A stretch of 58,099 nt of DNA, from the NCBI RefSeq assembly GCF_000281085.1, contig NZ_JH767522.1:366401-424499 (forward strand), in the 5' to 3' direction. The DNA comes from Catenovulum agarivorans YM01. GTDB taxonomy: Bacteria > Pseudomonadota > Gammaproteobacteria > Enterobacterales > Alteromonadaceae. Position numbers and translations under genes: made by a program. The notes below the pieces were generated by a model. That model searched no databases and had not been told where the DNA came from. It saw only the letters and a program-made list of their open reading frames with translations. Positions 40,195 through 49,182 of this stretch are shown here, piece after piece. How positions within the stretch are numbered: position 1 is the first letter of the stretch; every line of letters begins with the position of its first letter.

Positions 40195-40560
40195 GCAAAT
40201 TTTTGGAAATCAATTTATAAAAATATATATATTTATATATAGATCTTTATTGTTACTGTTATTACTGAAGCCGTTTTCTGTGGGTAACGGCAAAAAAACC
40301 TTAATGATCATGAAATTACAAATTGAATAATAAGTGATCATCATTTGATCAATCTTTGATCAAGCTGCAAATAACTTGCCCTTTTATCCACACCCATATG
40401 TTACACCAATTTTTATCCCTTGGTTGATCAAAGTTTATCCGCTTGATATTCAGTGTTTATCCACATCCAGATCTTTTTTCAACAGCAAATGTGGATAACT
40501 TGTGATCTTGCAGTGATCAAACTCTGATCAACCTTTGATCAAATATTGATCAGGCCGATG
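40195..40560. other. chromosomal replication origin oriC
   Basis: The gene-free stretch 40148-40778 between mnmG and hemH holds the elements of a gammaproteobacterial origin. Perfect DnaA boxes TTATCCACA lie at 40384-40392 and 40457-40465, with a third (minus strand) at 40490-40498; weaker boxes lie at 40413 and 40435. There is an AT-rich segment (AAATATATATATTTATATAT near 40220) suited to unwinding. GATC sites are dense, many as TTTGATCAA-like repeats (about 40300-40555), fitting Dam/SeqA control. Genes on the left are nearly all minus strand and hemH runs plus, so strands diverge here. The exact limits are not determinable by eye. Confidence 0.9.
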
Positions 40561-40778
40561 AATACTGACTTGGTGCATTTCGTACAAATTTGCAGCAAAT
40601 GCTAGTTTAACGCATTTTTGTATAAAAAATAACCTATTAACAGTGGTTAACTAATAATCAGTATTTTCGATTAACTCAATTGATTGTTTACGCCAGATCA
40701 GTGATCTAATTTAATTTTTGCGGTATATACTGGTGAAGAATTTATTGATGTATTTAGTTATATAAGAAGGGGTCTTTA

Positions 40779-41864
40779 ATGTATCGAACCAATTCAGGTT
40801 TTAGTCACGAACAACAAGATAAAGTGGGCGTGTTGTTAGTCAATTTAGGCACACCTGACAAACCTGAAAAAAGTGCGCTCAAAAGATACCTTAAAGAATT
40901 TTTGTCTGATCCGCGAGTAGTAGAAGCGCCACGTGCACTTTGGTGGTTTGTTTTAAATGGGGTTATTTTAAATTTTCGCCCAGCTCGTTCTGCAAAAGCT
41001 TATCAAACTGTATGGACAGAGCAGGGTTCACCTTTGTTAATTCACACACAAAATCAGGCTGAAAAATTACAGCTTAATTTAACCCAGCAATATGGTGACA
41101 ATATAGTGGTGGATTTTGCCATGCGTTACGGCAGCCCAAGTATTGGTAATAAACTAGAAAAAATGTTGAGTTCTGGTGTACGCAAATTAGTTGTTTTACC
41201 TATGTACCCTCAGTATTCGGCTACAACAACGGCCTCTACTTTTGATGCGGTGGCACGTGATTTTGCTACACGCCGTTGGTTACCAGATTTCAGGTTTGTC
41301 AGCCATTATCACGACAATGTCCTATATATAAAAGCACTTGCCGACAAAGTTCGTTCGCATTGGCAACAAAATGGCCAAGCTCAAAAATTGCTAATGACTT
41401 ATCACGGCATTCCCAAACGCTATTTAACTAAAGGCGATCCATATTATTGTGAATGTCATAAAACCAGTCGTTTACTTGCAGAAGAACTGGGTTTAAACAA
41501 AGAGCAATATTTAACTTGTTTTCAAAGCCGTTTTGGTCGCGAAGAATGGTTAAAACCTTATACTGACCATACGCTAAAACAATTAGCTCAAGATGGCATA
41601 AAATCAGTTGATATGGTTTGCCCTGGTTTTAGTGCGGATTGCCTTGAAACAATAGAAGAAATTGGCGAAGAAAATCGCGAATATTTTATTGAAGCGGGCG
41701 GTGAAACTTACAATTATATTGAAGCACTGAATAGTGATGAGCAGCATATTCAAATGTTGGCTAGTTTAGTCGCTGATAATATAACTGGCTGGCAACTAAC
41801 GCCTCAGGACTTAGATCAAAGGGCAGCCGAATATAATAACAAAAAAGATCTATTTGACTGTTAG
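40779..41864 (+). CDS. hemH: ferrochelatase
   Basis: The 361-residue enzyme has GVLLVNLGTPDKPEKSALKR, LPMYPQYSATTTASTFDAVA, the catalytic TYHGIPKRYL and FQSRFGREEWLKPYT, plus the late Glu of the active site (VCPGFSADCLETIEEIGEE). It inserts iron into protoporphyrin IX. Cys pairs at YYCECH and CLETIE could bind an iron-sulfur cluster. AAGGGG precedes the ATG. It occupies the place next to oriC held by mioC in E. coli. Confidence 0.96.
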   Translation: MYRTNSGFSHEQQDKVGVLLVNLGTPDKPEKSALKRYLKEFLSDPRVVEAPRALWWFVLNGVILNFRPARSAKAYQTVWTEQGSPLLIHTQNQAEKLQLNLTQQYGDNIVVDFAMRYGSPSIGNKLEKMLSSGVRKLVVLPMYPQYSATTTASTFDAVARDFATRRWLPDFRFVSHYHDNVLYIKALADKVRSHWQQNGQAQKLLMTYHGIPKRYLTKGDPYYCECHKTSRLLAEELGLNKEQYLTCFQSRFGREEWLKPYTDHTLKQLAQDGIKSVDMVCPGFSADCLETIEEIGEENREYFIEAGGETYNYIEALNSDEQHIQMLASLVADNITGWQLTPQDLDQRAAEYNNKKDLFDC

Positions 41865-42017
41865 TTATTAAATTTCGGTTAGCAGTTATTTAAAATTAGT
41901 TTAAATGACTTTAAGGGGCAAAATAAACTTCGAACTTTAGCTAGATTTGCTGGATTTTTAACCTATATTCATGTTTAATGCGCGCCCCTATGAAAGCGCT
42001 TTAATAATTGGTTATAC

Positions 42018-43361
42018 ATGCAGATAAGTTCGGTTAAAAAATATTCTTTGTTCGCACTCACCTGGCCATTGTTCATCGACATGGCTTTGCACTTTTTTAC
42101 TGCGGCTATGAATACTTTTATGATTGGCCATATCTCATCGCAAGGTGTTGCTGCACTGGCAATTGGCAATCAAGTTTTTCAACTTGCGATCACTGTTTTT
42201 AGTTTTGTCACCATAGGTGCCAGTGTGGTGTTAACCCAATACTTGGGTGCGGATAATAAAACGGCAGCGCGCCATGTGGTTTATTCATCAATTGGTTTTA
42301 ATTTATTTGTAGGTTTAGTTGCCGCATTAACCATTATTTTTGGTGCCGATAGCATAGTTCATTTAATGAATTTGCCTGAACATTTACACTCTGATGGCAA
42401 AATTTATCTGCAAATTATCGGCTTATGTTTGTTACCCGAAGCTATAGGTTTGTGTTTAGCTGCAACCATACGCGCGCATGGATTTACTCAACAAGCTATG
42501 TGGGTAACCTTGATCATGAATTTAATTACCTTTGTTGGTAATTTATTTTTGTTATACGGCTGGTTTGGTATTCCTGAATATGGCGTAGCTGGTGTTGCTA
42601 TTAGCACAGCTGTTGGCCGTGTTGTTGGTATGATCATTTTGGCTGGATTAGTGGTTAAATACACTGGTATTCACATTTATATCAAACCCATTTTAAAACC
42701 GAAAAAACACATTTTAGCCAAGGTGTTTCACATTGGCTTACCCGCAGCGGGTGAGAACTTATCTTGGATGCTGCAGTTTATGTTAATTACCTCGTTTGTT
42801 GCTTTAATGGGTGAAAAAGCATTAGCGGCACAAACTTATTATTTCCAAATCTGCACTTTTATTTTGTTATTTAGTTTGTCTATTGGTTTGGCCAACGAAA
42901 TTATTATTGGCCATATGATAGGCGCTAAACAAGTTGAGCAGGCGAGAGCGCAGTTATTTAAAGCGTTAAAGTTAGGCTTTATTGTGACTGCCATTACGGC
43001 TGGGGTTGTATCTGTTACCGGCCCAAGTTTTATTGATGTATTAACCCAAGACCAAGCTGTGCTGAGTTTAGTTAGCCAGTTATTTATTATTACTTTGTTT
43101 ATGGAGCCTGGCCGTACCTTTAATTTAATTGTGATTAACGCGTTACGCGCAACTGGTGATGCAAGATTTCCTTTGTATGTGGGCGTTTTGTCTATGTGGG
43201 GCATAGCTGTACCACTTTCATATTGGTTGGGCATTGTGTTGGATTATGGTTTGGTTGGTGTGTGGGTTGCTTTGGCTATTGATGAATGGACGCGTGGTTT
43301 GTTGATGTTTTGGCGATGGCGCAGTGGACGTTGGCAAACTAAGTCGTTTGTGTCGGCTTAG
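42018..43361 (+). CDS. MATE-family efflux transporter
   Basis: The 447-residue protein has twelve membrane helices in two similar halves (FIDMALHFFTAAMNTFMIGH; FHIGLPAAGENLSWMLQFML), the usual pattern for MATE (NorM/DinF-like) exporters, which expel organic cations or drugs with Na+ or H+. It is preceded by 153 bp without a gene, containing a distant AGGGGC/GCCCCT pairing that could fold the 5' leader. The substrate is unknown. Confidence 0.9.
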   Translation: MQISSVKKYSLFALTWPLFIDMALHFFTAAMNTFMIGHISSQGVAALAIGNQVFQLAITVFSFVTIGASVVLTQYLGADNKTAARHVVYSSIGFNLFVGLVAALTIIFGADSIVHLMNLPEHLHSDGKIYLQIIGLCLLPEAIGLCLAATIRAHGFTQQAMWVTLIMNLITFVGNLFLLYGWFGIPEYGVAGVAISTAVGRVVGMIILAGLVVKYTGIHIYIKPILKPKKHILAKVFHIGLPAAGENLSWMLQFMLITSFVALMGEKALAAQTYYFQICTFILLFSLSIGLANEIIIGHMIGAKQVEQARAQLFKALKLGFIVTAITAGVVSVTGPSFIDVLTQDQAVLSLVSQLFIITLFMEPGRTFNLIVINALRATGDARFPLYVGVLSMWGIAVPLSYWLGIVLDYGLVGVWVALAIDEWTRGLLMFWRWRSGRWQTKSFVSA

Positions 43362-43417
43362 TTTGGGTGATTCACTATCTTTGATGGCATCTATATCGCT
43401 AGATTAATGTGCTAATT

Positions 43418-43610
43418 AAGGTCAAGTTGGTTGCGATATTTTTCGCAAAATACCAGAAGTAATTTTAAGGTTTTGGTTAAATATTTCGTCCATGAAGCTT
43501 CTGTCCTGTCGCCTTCCTTGGCTCCACCTCATCAAACTGCGAAGCGGTGCTTCGGTTTTGATTCGCCCCTGCCGAGTGGAAGTTTTGCGAAAAACAATCC
43601 CAACCACCTT
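43418..43610. repeat. dispersed repeat element A with inverted ends
   Basis: The left end (43418-43450, ending TTTTTCGCAAAA) is mirrored by the right end (43583-43610, TTTTGCGAAAAACAATC), with TTGG/CCAA further out. The internal 43487-43568 matches the complement of 48918-49000 at close to 90 percent by eye. It has no transposase. Short predicted frames across it are not genes. This looks like a MITE-like or palindromic intergenic element. Confidence 0.7.
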
Positions 43611-43676
43611 ATTTGCTTTAATGTTGTGGTTGGTATTTAAACTGGGTTAATAACGCGCTGGGGTATAGTGCATTTA

Positions 43677-43784
43677 TGCCCATTTGAAGCATAATTTTCT
43701 AAAAACGCTGTTCACCTTTCATGGTCGCTCGCATAAGGCATCCATGCCTTATGAAGTTTTAGAAAATCAGCATTCAAATAGACA
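43677..43784. repeat. MITE-like element B with 28-bp inverted ends
   Basis: The sequence 43677-43704 (TGCCCATTTGAAGCATAATT, then TTCTAAAA) is repeated in inverted form at 43757-43784 with about four differences. The centre holds the palindrome CATAAGGCATCCATGCCTTATG. It is 108 bp in all, with no coding capacity, and differs from elements A and C. It lies in the 744-bp gap between the MATE and helicase genes. Confidence 0.7.
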
Positions 43785-43947
43785 CTTATCTACCTCGGAA
43801 TTGCTGCACTAAAAAGTTGGGTGTTTGAAGCTAACCTGCAAACTTTAGTTAGTAGTTGTTGATAAATGCTTTACACTTGTCGCTAATTCAATTTCGGTTA
43901 TCTAGGTTTTTTCACGATAGTCGAAAGTAATAGTTTGCAGACATTAT

Positions 43948-44055
43948 AGGTAGTAGAGGTTAATTTAGAGCAAAATTTCTTTTTCAGGGATGAAAAAGCG
44001 AAGCTTACATGGACGTACTTGCTGCGGTTTTGCGATAATTAACCTCTACTGCCTG
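43948..44055. repeat. dispersed repeat element C with 18-bp inverted ends
   Basis: AGG(T/C)AGTAGAGGTTAATT at 43948-43966 is mirrored at 44037-44055, perfect over the inner 13 bp. Just inside, TTAGAGCAAAATTTCTTTTT is identical to the start of the element at 48895. It also shares the CATGGACG and GTTTTGCGA patches with that element. It ends about 50 bp before the helicase gene and could contain or disturb its promoter. Confidence 0.7.
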
Positions 44056-44105
44056 CCGATACTTGCAGTTGGCACCTATCTTTTTTATACCACTGAAGAG
44101 TTTAA

Positions 44106-45683
44106 ATGACAGATCAAATCAGTTTTGCCGAGCTTAAATTAGCCGATCCAATATTACGCGCAATAGACGCTAAAGGTTATACAACCGCATCGCCCATCCA
44201 ACAAAAAGCTATACCTGTGATTATGGCGGGTAAAAATGTCATGGCGGCGGCGCAAACAGGTACTGGCAAAACCGCAGGTTTTACCTTACCTATTTTGCAT
44301 AAATTATTAGCCAGCAATAAAAACAATAAACAAAGCGGTAACCAAGTTAGGTGTTTAATATTAACGCCAACACGAGAGCTCGCGGCACAAGTAGCAGATA
44401 ACGTAGCAACTTATGCTCAGTTCTCCAAAATAAAATCTGTTGTGGTATTTGGTGGGGTTAAAATTAATCCACAAATGCAAAATTTACGTGGTGGGGCGGA
44501 TATTTTGATTGCAACGCCAGGTCGTTTGCTCGATTTGTATCAACAAAATGCAGTTAGGTTTGATGAGCTCGAAGTATTGGTATTAGACGAAGCAGACCGT
44601 ATGTTGGATATGGGCTTTGTGCGTGATATCGAAAAAATCGTAAAACTTTTTCCAACACAAAGACAAAACTTATTATTCTCTGCGACTTTTTCAGCTGACA
44701 TTCGCCAACTTGCTAAACAAGTGATTGGCCCTGCAACTGAAATATCAGTGAATACTGAAAATAGCACCACCCATTTAGTAGAGCAGTCGCTCTATTCGGT
44801 GGATAAAAACAATAAAAATGCTTTGTTGATTAAATTAATTGAGCAGCAAAAGTGGACTCAGGCAATTGTGTTTACTCGCACTAAACATGGGGCGAATCGA
44901 GTTGCGCGTAAATTAATTCAAGAAATGATTAATGCAGCTGCTATTCATGGGGATAAAAGCCAAGGGCAACGCACTAAAGCATTGGCTGGTTTTAAAGCTG
45001 GTGAAATACGTATTTTAGTAGCAACGGATATCGCTGCACGTGGTTTAGATATTCATCAATTACCACAAGTTGTGAATTTCGATTTGCCACACGTTGCTGA
45101 AGATTATGTGCACAGAATTGGTCGTACTGGTCGTGCTGGTGCAACTGGCCATGCAGTGTCATTTGTCTGTGCGGATGAAATTGATCAACTTATTGCTATT
45201 GAAAGACTAATTGGCAAAAAGATTAAACGTTTTGAACATCCAAAATTGCCTGCGCAAAATTCATTGCCAGAAACCCCAGAAGATCCAAAACCGTTAAAAG
45301 CAAAAAAACCTAAGAAGCTGAAAAACGCTAAAGCGCAAAGTGAAGCAGAGCAAGGGCAGGGTAAGGCTAATTCGAGTGAAAATTGTCGTAAGCAAAATTC
45401 AAAATCTGACAATGCTCGACGTGGTAAAGCTGAACAAAAAAATAAAACATCTGCTAAACCTTCAGGTCAGAAACGTGCGAATACCTCAACTCGTGCAAAC
45501 AACAATGCGGACAATTTTGTTGGTCGCAGACGGGTAAAACAGGCTGATGATAAATCAAATAATGCTGATCCTTATGCGAATTCGTTGACGGATAAACCAC
45601 AAACACCTTCGCGCGCTGACAATAATAACAATGGCAAACGTCGCCCTGCTGGTCGAAGGTTTTCTATTAAGCAAGGTGACTAG
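44106..45683 (+). CDS. rhlE: RhlE-type DEAD-box RNA helicase
   Basis: The 525-residue helicase has the Q motif (YTTASPIQQKAIP), motif I AQTGTGKT (49-56), PTRELAAQ, VLDEADRMLD, SAT, ATDIAARGLDIHQL and HRIGRTGR. A basic, Lys/Asn-rich tail of about 140 residues follows and probably binds RNA. The motif I context and tail fit RhlE rather than SrmB or DbpA; the subgroup is the less certain part. It works in ribosome assembly or RNA turnover. Confidence 0.88.
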   Translation: MTDQISFAELKLADPILRAIDAKGYTTASPIQQKAIPVIMAGKNVMAAAQTGTGKTAGFTLPILHKLLASNKNNKQSGNQVRCLILTPTRELAAQVADNVATYAQFSKIKSVVVFGGVKINPQMQNLRGGADILIATPGRLLDLYQQNAVRFDELEVLVLDEADRMLDMGFVRDIEKIVKLFPTQRQNLLFSATFSADIRQLAKQVIGPATEISVNTENSTTHLVEQSLYSVDKNNKNALLIKLIEQQKWTQAIVFTRTKHGANRVARKLIQEMINAAAIHGDKSQGQRTKALAGFKAGEIRILVATDIAARGLDIHQLPQVVNFDLPHVAEDYVHRIGRTGRAGATGHAVSFVCADEIDQLIAIERLIGKKIKRFEHPKLPAQNSLPETPEDPKPLKAKKPKKLKNAKAQSEAEQGQGKANSSENCRKQNSKSDNARRGKAEQKNKTSAKPSGQKRANTSTRANNNADNFVGRRRVKQADDKSNNADPYANSLTDKPQTPSRADNNNNGKRRPAGRRFSIKQGD

Positions 45684-45736
45684 TTTTACGCTGCAAAAGG
45701 CATAGAGTTTACTAATTTTTCCTGATTAAAATTACA

Positions 45737-45773
45737 AAAAATCTCAAAACGATATATATCGTTTCGAGATTTT
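45737..45773. terminator. bidirectional terminator after the helicase gene
   Basis: AAAATCTCAAAACGATAT pairs with ATATCGTTTCGAGATTTT (one mismatch), giving a long stem with A and T tracts at either side. It lies between convergent genes. Confidence 0.7.
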
Positions 45774-45784
45774 CCCAGCTTGTT

Positions 45785-45810
45785 CCTAAAAATCCTCGTT
45801 GATTTTTAGG
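45785..45810. terminator. second hairpin between convergent genes
   Basis: CCTAAAAATC and GATTTTTAGG form a perfect 10-bp stem with a 6-base loop (CTCGTT). It stands 12 bp from the preceding hairpin and 52 bp before the dioxygenase gene end. Probably the terminator for the leftward dioxygenase-family gene. Confidence 0.55.
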
Positions 45811-45861
45811 GTAATTTTCTGATTTTATTTATTATTCAGGATTTAGATTAGCCACACATTA

Positions 45862-46662
45862 TTAACTAAAGATAAAACTGCTGTTGTTTAAGTTGGCGTA
45901 TTCGTAACTGTCATGCAGTAGCTTGGATTGCATATTTTTCTTTGAAGAATGAATGCCAGTGGCAATCAACAAAGGTAAATAATGATCTGGTCGTGGATGC
46001 GCCTTCTGCATATGTGAGTTTGATAGATAGGCACTAGCTAATGCAGTTAAGTTATTTTCAGCAACTTGCTGCTGCAGCCATTCGCTAAATTCGACTGCCC
46101 AACTGGATGTTTTTCCATTTAAACTCAGCCTAGATAAATTGTGGGTTGCGCTACCTGAACCAATAAAAATAATACCTTGCTCGGCTAAAGCTGAAAGTTT
46201 TTCACCCAACTGTATATACGCAGACATATTTTCACCCGGATTAAACCCAGTTAATACAGGTAAACTCATTGCTAATACAGGCAATTGTCCATTCGGATTT
46301 ATTAGTTTTAATACAGTCCAAGCACCATGATCTAACCCTTGTTTAACGGTAGAAAAGTCAATTTTTCCATTGGATAAAACATTACTGACAGCGTCAGTTA
46401 ACCACTGCGCCTGTTCTGCTTGATATTGTTGTTGGTATAACTCAGGCTCAAAACCGCCAAAGTCATTTATGCTGGATAAAGTGCCCGTTGCGCTAATGCT
46501 GAGTTGTTTAGTTATCCAATGTGGCGACATAATCACAATCGCTTTTGCTTTGGTAAACAAATCTGTTGTGGCTAAATTTTTCAAAAAATCATTAGCAGGA
46601 TGCGTCTTTAGTATTCGATTTGGCGCACCATGAGATAAAAATAAACTGGCGGTTTTATGCAT
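45862..46662 (-). CDS. extradiol ring-cleavage dioxygenase family (4,5-DOPA dioxygenase-like, YgiD)
   Basis: The 266-residue protein has the LigB/DODA metal and active-site motifs: FLSHGAPNRI, IVIMSPHWITKQ, GLDHGAWTVL and FIGSGSATHNLSRL, and a C-terminal ATGIHSSKK-type segment with HPRPDHYLPL. These match YgiD, the zinc-containing 4,5-DOPA dioxygenase relative. The native substrate in bacteria is not settled. It is a single gene with terminator-like hairpins after it. Confidence 0.9.
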   Translation of the reverse strand: MHKTASLFLSHGAPNRILKTHPANDFLKNLATTDLFTKAKAIVIMSPHWITKQLSISATGTLSSINDFGGFEPELYQQQYQAEQAQWLTDAVSNVLSNGKIDFSTVKQGLDHGAWTVLKLINPNGQLPVLAMSLPVLTGFNPGENMSAYIQLGEKLSALAEQGIIFIGSGSATHNLSRLSLNGKTSSWAVEFSEWLQQQVAENNLTALASAYLSNSHMQKAHPRPDHYLPLLIATGIHSSKKNMQSKLLHDSYEYANLNNSSFIFS

Positions 46663-46809
46663 ATTGATTGTTCGCTGCTAAAAAGCTGTTGATACCACCA
46701 GTTTAATAACTATAGATAGCTTAACAATATAGCTTGCATGTATAACACTGTTGCTTAAAGGTTAACATTAAACTTGTTATCAGAGAGCTGGTTATCTAAT
46801 CTGTGTATA

Positions 46810-47394
46810 TCAGTTGCACTTACCTATATGGGTATTGGCCATATGTTCATGCGATAAAATATCTAAGTCTTCAACAAATAATAAATAACCGTCTTGTGGA
46901 TCAAACTGAATAAAAATGTCTGTTGGCAGACTTGTGGGTTGTTTCGCGCTTTTATAACAACCACCATTAACACTGGCTATCAACCAACCTCGACCTTTTT
47001 TGCTTGTTTGTTCGTATTGGCTAATGAGCTGCTGGCGTTGTTTAAATTGTGCTGCGTCTGCTGCTGTTAGTTTTAAAATAATCACTTGTTGATTATCTTC
47101 TAGGTTATTCAGCAAAGCTGTTGGTAGTTGATTGTGCTTTTGAGAGAATTCTTGCACTTCAACAAAATAGATATCGTGAATATCTAGCTGATTATCCGCT
47201 GTTTGGTAACCCAGCTCTAATTGCACATTTCCTTGTTTTATTTGTAGGTTTTTATCGGCACGAATAGCCACTCGAATATGCTCAGCCGGTGCTTGCAAAG
47301 GGCTTGCATTTCTAAGTTTGTATAAGGTTTTAAGTGGAATACTGGTACAGGCAGTTGCGGTTACAAGCAGTAGTAAAATTGATAGGTATTTCAT
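46810..47394 (-). CDS. lipoprotein of unknown function
   Basis: The 194-residue product has a lipobox ATAC (Cys16) and a mature part with alternating strands (HIRVAIRADKNLQIKQGNVQ; DIYFVEVQEF), a QQ/KK helical patch and late Cys residues (NGGCYKS, IGKCN). No family is recognised. It follows mnmE by 74 bp on the same strand, a gap that includes a palindrome, so it may have its own promoter. Confidence 0.75.
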   Translation of the reverse strand: MKYLSILLLLVTATACTSIPLKTLYKLRNASPLQAPAEHIRVAIRADKNLQIKQGNVQLELGYQTADNQLDIHDIYFVEVQEFSQKHNQLPTALLNNLEDNQQVIILKLTAADAAQFKQRQQLISQYEQTSKKGRGWLIASVNGGCYKSAKQPTSLPTDIFIQFDPQDGYLLFVEDLDILSHEHMANTHIGKCN

Positions 47395-47407
47395 TGGCTG
47401 TCCATAA

Positions 47408-47431
47408 TGTTATTCGTAAGCTTGAATAACA
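47408..47431. promoter_or_regulatory. palindrome upstream of the lipoprotein gene
   Basis: TGTTATTC and GAATAACA form a perfect 8-bp dyad with an 8-base centre, 13 bp before the lipoprotein start and after the mnmE stop. There is no T-run, so it may be an operator rather than a terminator. Confidence 0.35.
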
Positions 47432-47468
47432 TAGAGCTTCAGAACAGCCAAAAGTTGCAAATGGAATT

Positions 47469-48833
47469 TTATTTCCCAATACAAAAACTACTAAAGATCC
47501 GCCCTAATAAATCATCGCTGCTAAATTCGCCGGTTATTTCATTTAAAAACTGTTGAGCTAAACGTAATTCTTCAGCCAGTAATTCACCTGCGTGCATTTC
47601 TTGCAGTTGGTATTTACCGTTTTCTAAATGTTCCATTGCTCGGTTTATAGCATCTATATGGCGGCGGCGGGCTAAAAACTGTCCTTCGGTTGAAGCTTGG
47701 TAACCCATTATTTTTTTCAAATGTTCGGTTAAGTGCTGCATGCCTTCACCAGTTTTTGCCGATAAACGAATAATAGGGTAGGGGGTCGTATCCTCAAAAC
47801 CTAGTGTTTCACCACTTTGGTCGGCTTTGTTACGAACAACAGTTACGCCAACAGCTTTATCACCTAAGCGGGTAAAAAACTCTGGCCAGTCTTGTTCAAC
47901 AGCGTGTTTGCTTTCTGTGCTGTCGACCATTAATAAAATGCGATCTGCTTGTTCTATTTCTTGCCATGCGCGCTCTATGCCTATTTGTTCAACTTCATCT
48001 GGGCTTTCACGCAAACCAGCTGTGTCGATAATATGCAGCGGCATGCCATCAATGTGGATATGTTCACGTAACACGTCACGGGTTGTGCCTGCTATGTTGG
48101 TAACAATCGCGGTTTCTTTACCGGCTAACGCGTTTAATAAGCTAGATTTACCTGCGTTTGGTTTACCGGCTATTACCACGCGCATGCCATCTTTAAGCAG
48201 CGCGCCTTGGCGTGCTTGCGCGAGTACATTGCTGGTTGAGTCGATAATCTTGAGTAAATCACTTTCAATTTTTCCGTCTGATAAAAAGTCGACTTCTTCT
48301 TCTGGAAAATCTATTGCGGCTTCTACATAGATACGCAAGTGGATTATTTCTTCTGATAAAGCATGGATGCGTTTGGAAAACTCACCTTGTAAAGTTTGTA
48401 GTGCACAACGTGCAGCTTGCTCTGAAGATGATTCAATTAAATCAGCTATCGCTTCCGCTTGGGCTAAATCTAGTTTGTCATTTAAAAATGCGCGCTCAGA
48501 AAACTCACCTGGGTTGGCCAAACGCACGCCTTTTATCGCGACTACTTGTTGGAGTAGTAAATCGAGGATAACTGGGCCGCCATGGCCTTGCAGCTCTAGT
48601 ATGTCTTCACCGGTAAATGAATTTGGCCCTTTAAAAAATAGAGCTATGCCTTGGTCTATTACTTGGCCGTTGAGATCGTAAAATTTTAAATACTCAGCTT
48701 GGCGAGGTTTAAGTTGTTTTTTGACTAATTGCTCGGCAACTGTTGTGGCTAAACTGCCGGATATTCTAATTATACCTACACCACCACGACCCGGCGCGGT
48801 AGCAATTGCAGCAATTGTATCTTGGTTCAACAT
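47469..48833 (-). CDS. mnmE: tRNA modification GTPase MnmE
   Basis: The 454-residue protein has the N-terminal tetrahydrofolate-binding domain ([15 protein letters not shown]), P-loop GKPNAGKS (223-230), the switch TNIAGTTRD and the C-terminal FCIGK with the catalytic Cys (451). It partners MnmG in wobble-uridine modification. The start at 48833 has AGAGG just before it and gives exactly the E. coli length. The frame runs about 80 codons further upstream, but that part is the dispersed repeat at 48875-49062, not protein. Confidence 0.97.
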   Translation of the reverse strand: MLNQDTIAAIATAPGRGGVGIIRISGSLATTVAEQLVKKQLKPRQAEYLKFYDLNGQVIDQGIALFFKGPNSFTGEDILELQGHGGPVILDLLLQQVVAIKGVRLANPGEFSERAFLNDKLDLAQAEAIADLIESSSEQAARCALQTLQGEFSKRIHALSEEIIHLRIYVEAAIDFPEEEVDFLSDGKIESDLLKIIDSTSNVLAQARQGALLKDGMRVVIAGKPNAGKSSLLNALAGKETAIVTNIAGTTRDVLREHIHIDGMPLHIIDTAGLRESPDEVEQIGIERAWQEIEQADRILLMVDSTESKHAVEQDWPEFFTRLGDKAVGVTVVRNKADQSGETLGFEDTTPYPIIRLSAKTGEGMQHLTEHLKKIMGYQASTEGQFLARRRHIDAINRAMEHLENGKYQLQEMHAGELLAEELRLAQQFLNEITGEFSSDDLLGRIFSSFCIGK

Positions 48834-48874
48834 CTTAGACCTCTTTATAAAGCTATAACGTGCAACAAATTCTA

Positions 48875-49062
48875 GAATGCAGGCAGGCAATGATTTAGAG
48901 CAAAATTTCTTTTTTATGGGCGAATCAAGACCGAAGCAACGCTTCGCAGCTTGATGAGGTGGAGCCATGGAAGGCGACAGGAGCCCAACCTTCATGGACG
49001 AATCCAAACTTCTTAATCCCATATATTGTTGTTTTGCGAAAATTATTGCTCTGTGTGCATTC
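48875..49062. repeat. dispersed repeat element, related to A and C
   Basis: The ends GAATGC...GATTTAGAGCAAAA and TTTTGCGAAAATTATTGC...GCATTC are inverted copies. TTAGAGCAAAATTTCTTTTT matches element C, and 48918-49000 is a close inverted match to 43487-43568 in element A. It lies in the 349-bp gap between mnmE and the yidC terminator, about 40 bp before the mnmE start, and makes a spurious N-terminal extension of mnmE possible. Confidence 0.75.
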
Positions 49063-49131
49063 GTGTTCCCTACTGGCACTTAATTATAACGCTATCTGCT
49101 TTAAGTGTTTTATGGTTTTGTACAGATAACA

Positions 49132-49155
49132 AAAACGGGCATTAATGCCCGTTTT
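49132..49155. terminator. rho-independent terminator of the yidC operon
   Basis: AAAACGGGC and GCCCGTTTT pair around ATTAAT, 27 bp downstream of the yidC stop. On the minus strand the stem is followed by a T-run. This ends the rpmH-rnpA-yidD-yidC unit. Confidence 0.85.
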
Positions 49156-49182
49156 AAAAGCTAGTTATTTAAAGCGAAGTGG

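Noticed and set aside
41865-42017. Possible riboswitch before the MATE gene
   Set aside because: Only a distant AGGGGC/GCCCCT pairing is visible. No known riboswitch core could be recognised.
43422-43640. Overlapping frames of 61 and 69 codons
   Set aside because: They lie wholly within a dispersed repeat with inverted ends; shared translated words with the mnmE upstream region come from DNA repeat homology.
48834-49079. N-terminal extension of MnmE
   Set aside because: The extension is repeat DNA. The start at 48833 gives the exact family length and has a ribosome-binding site.
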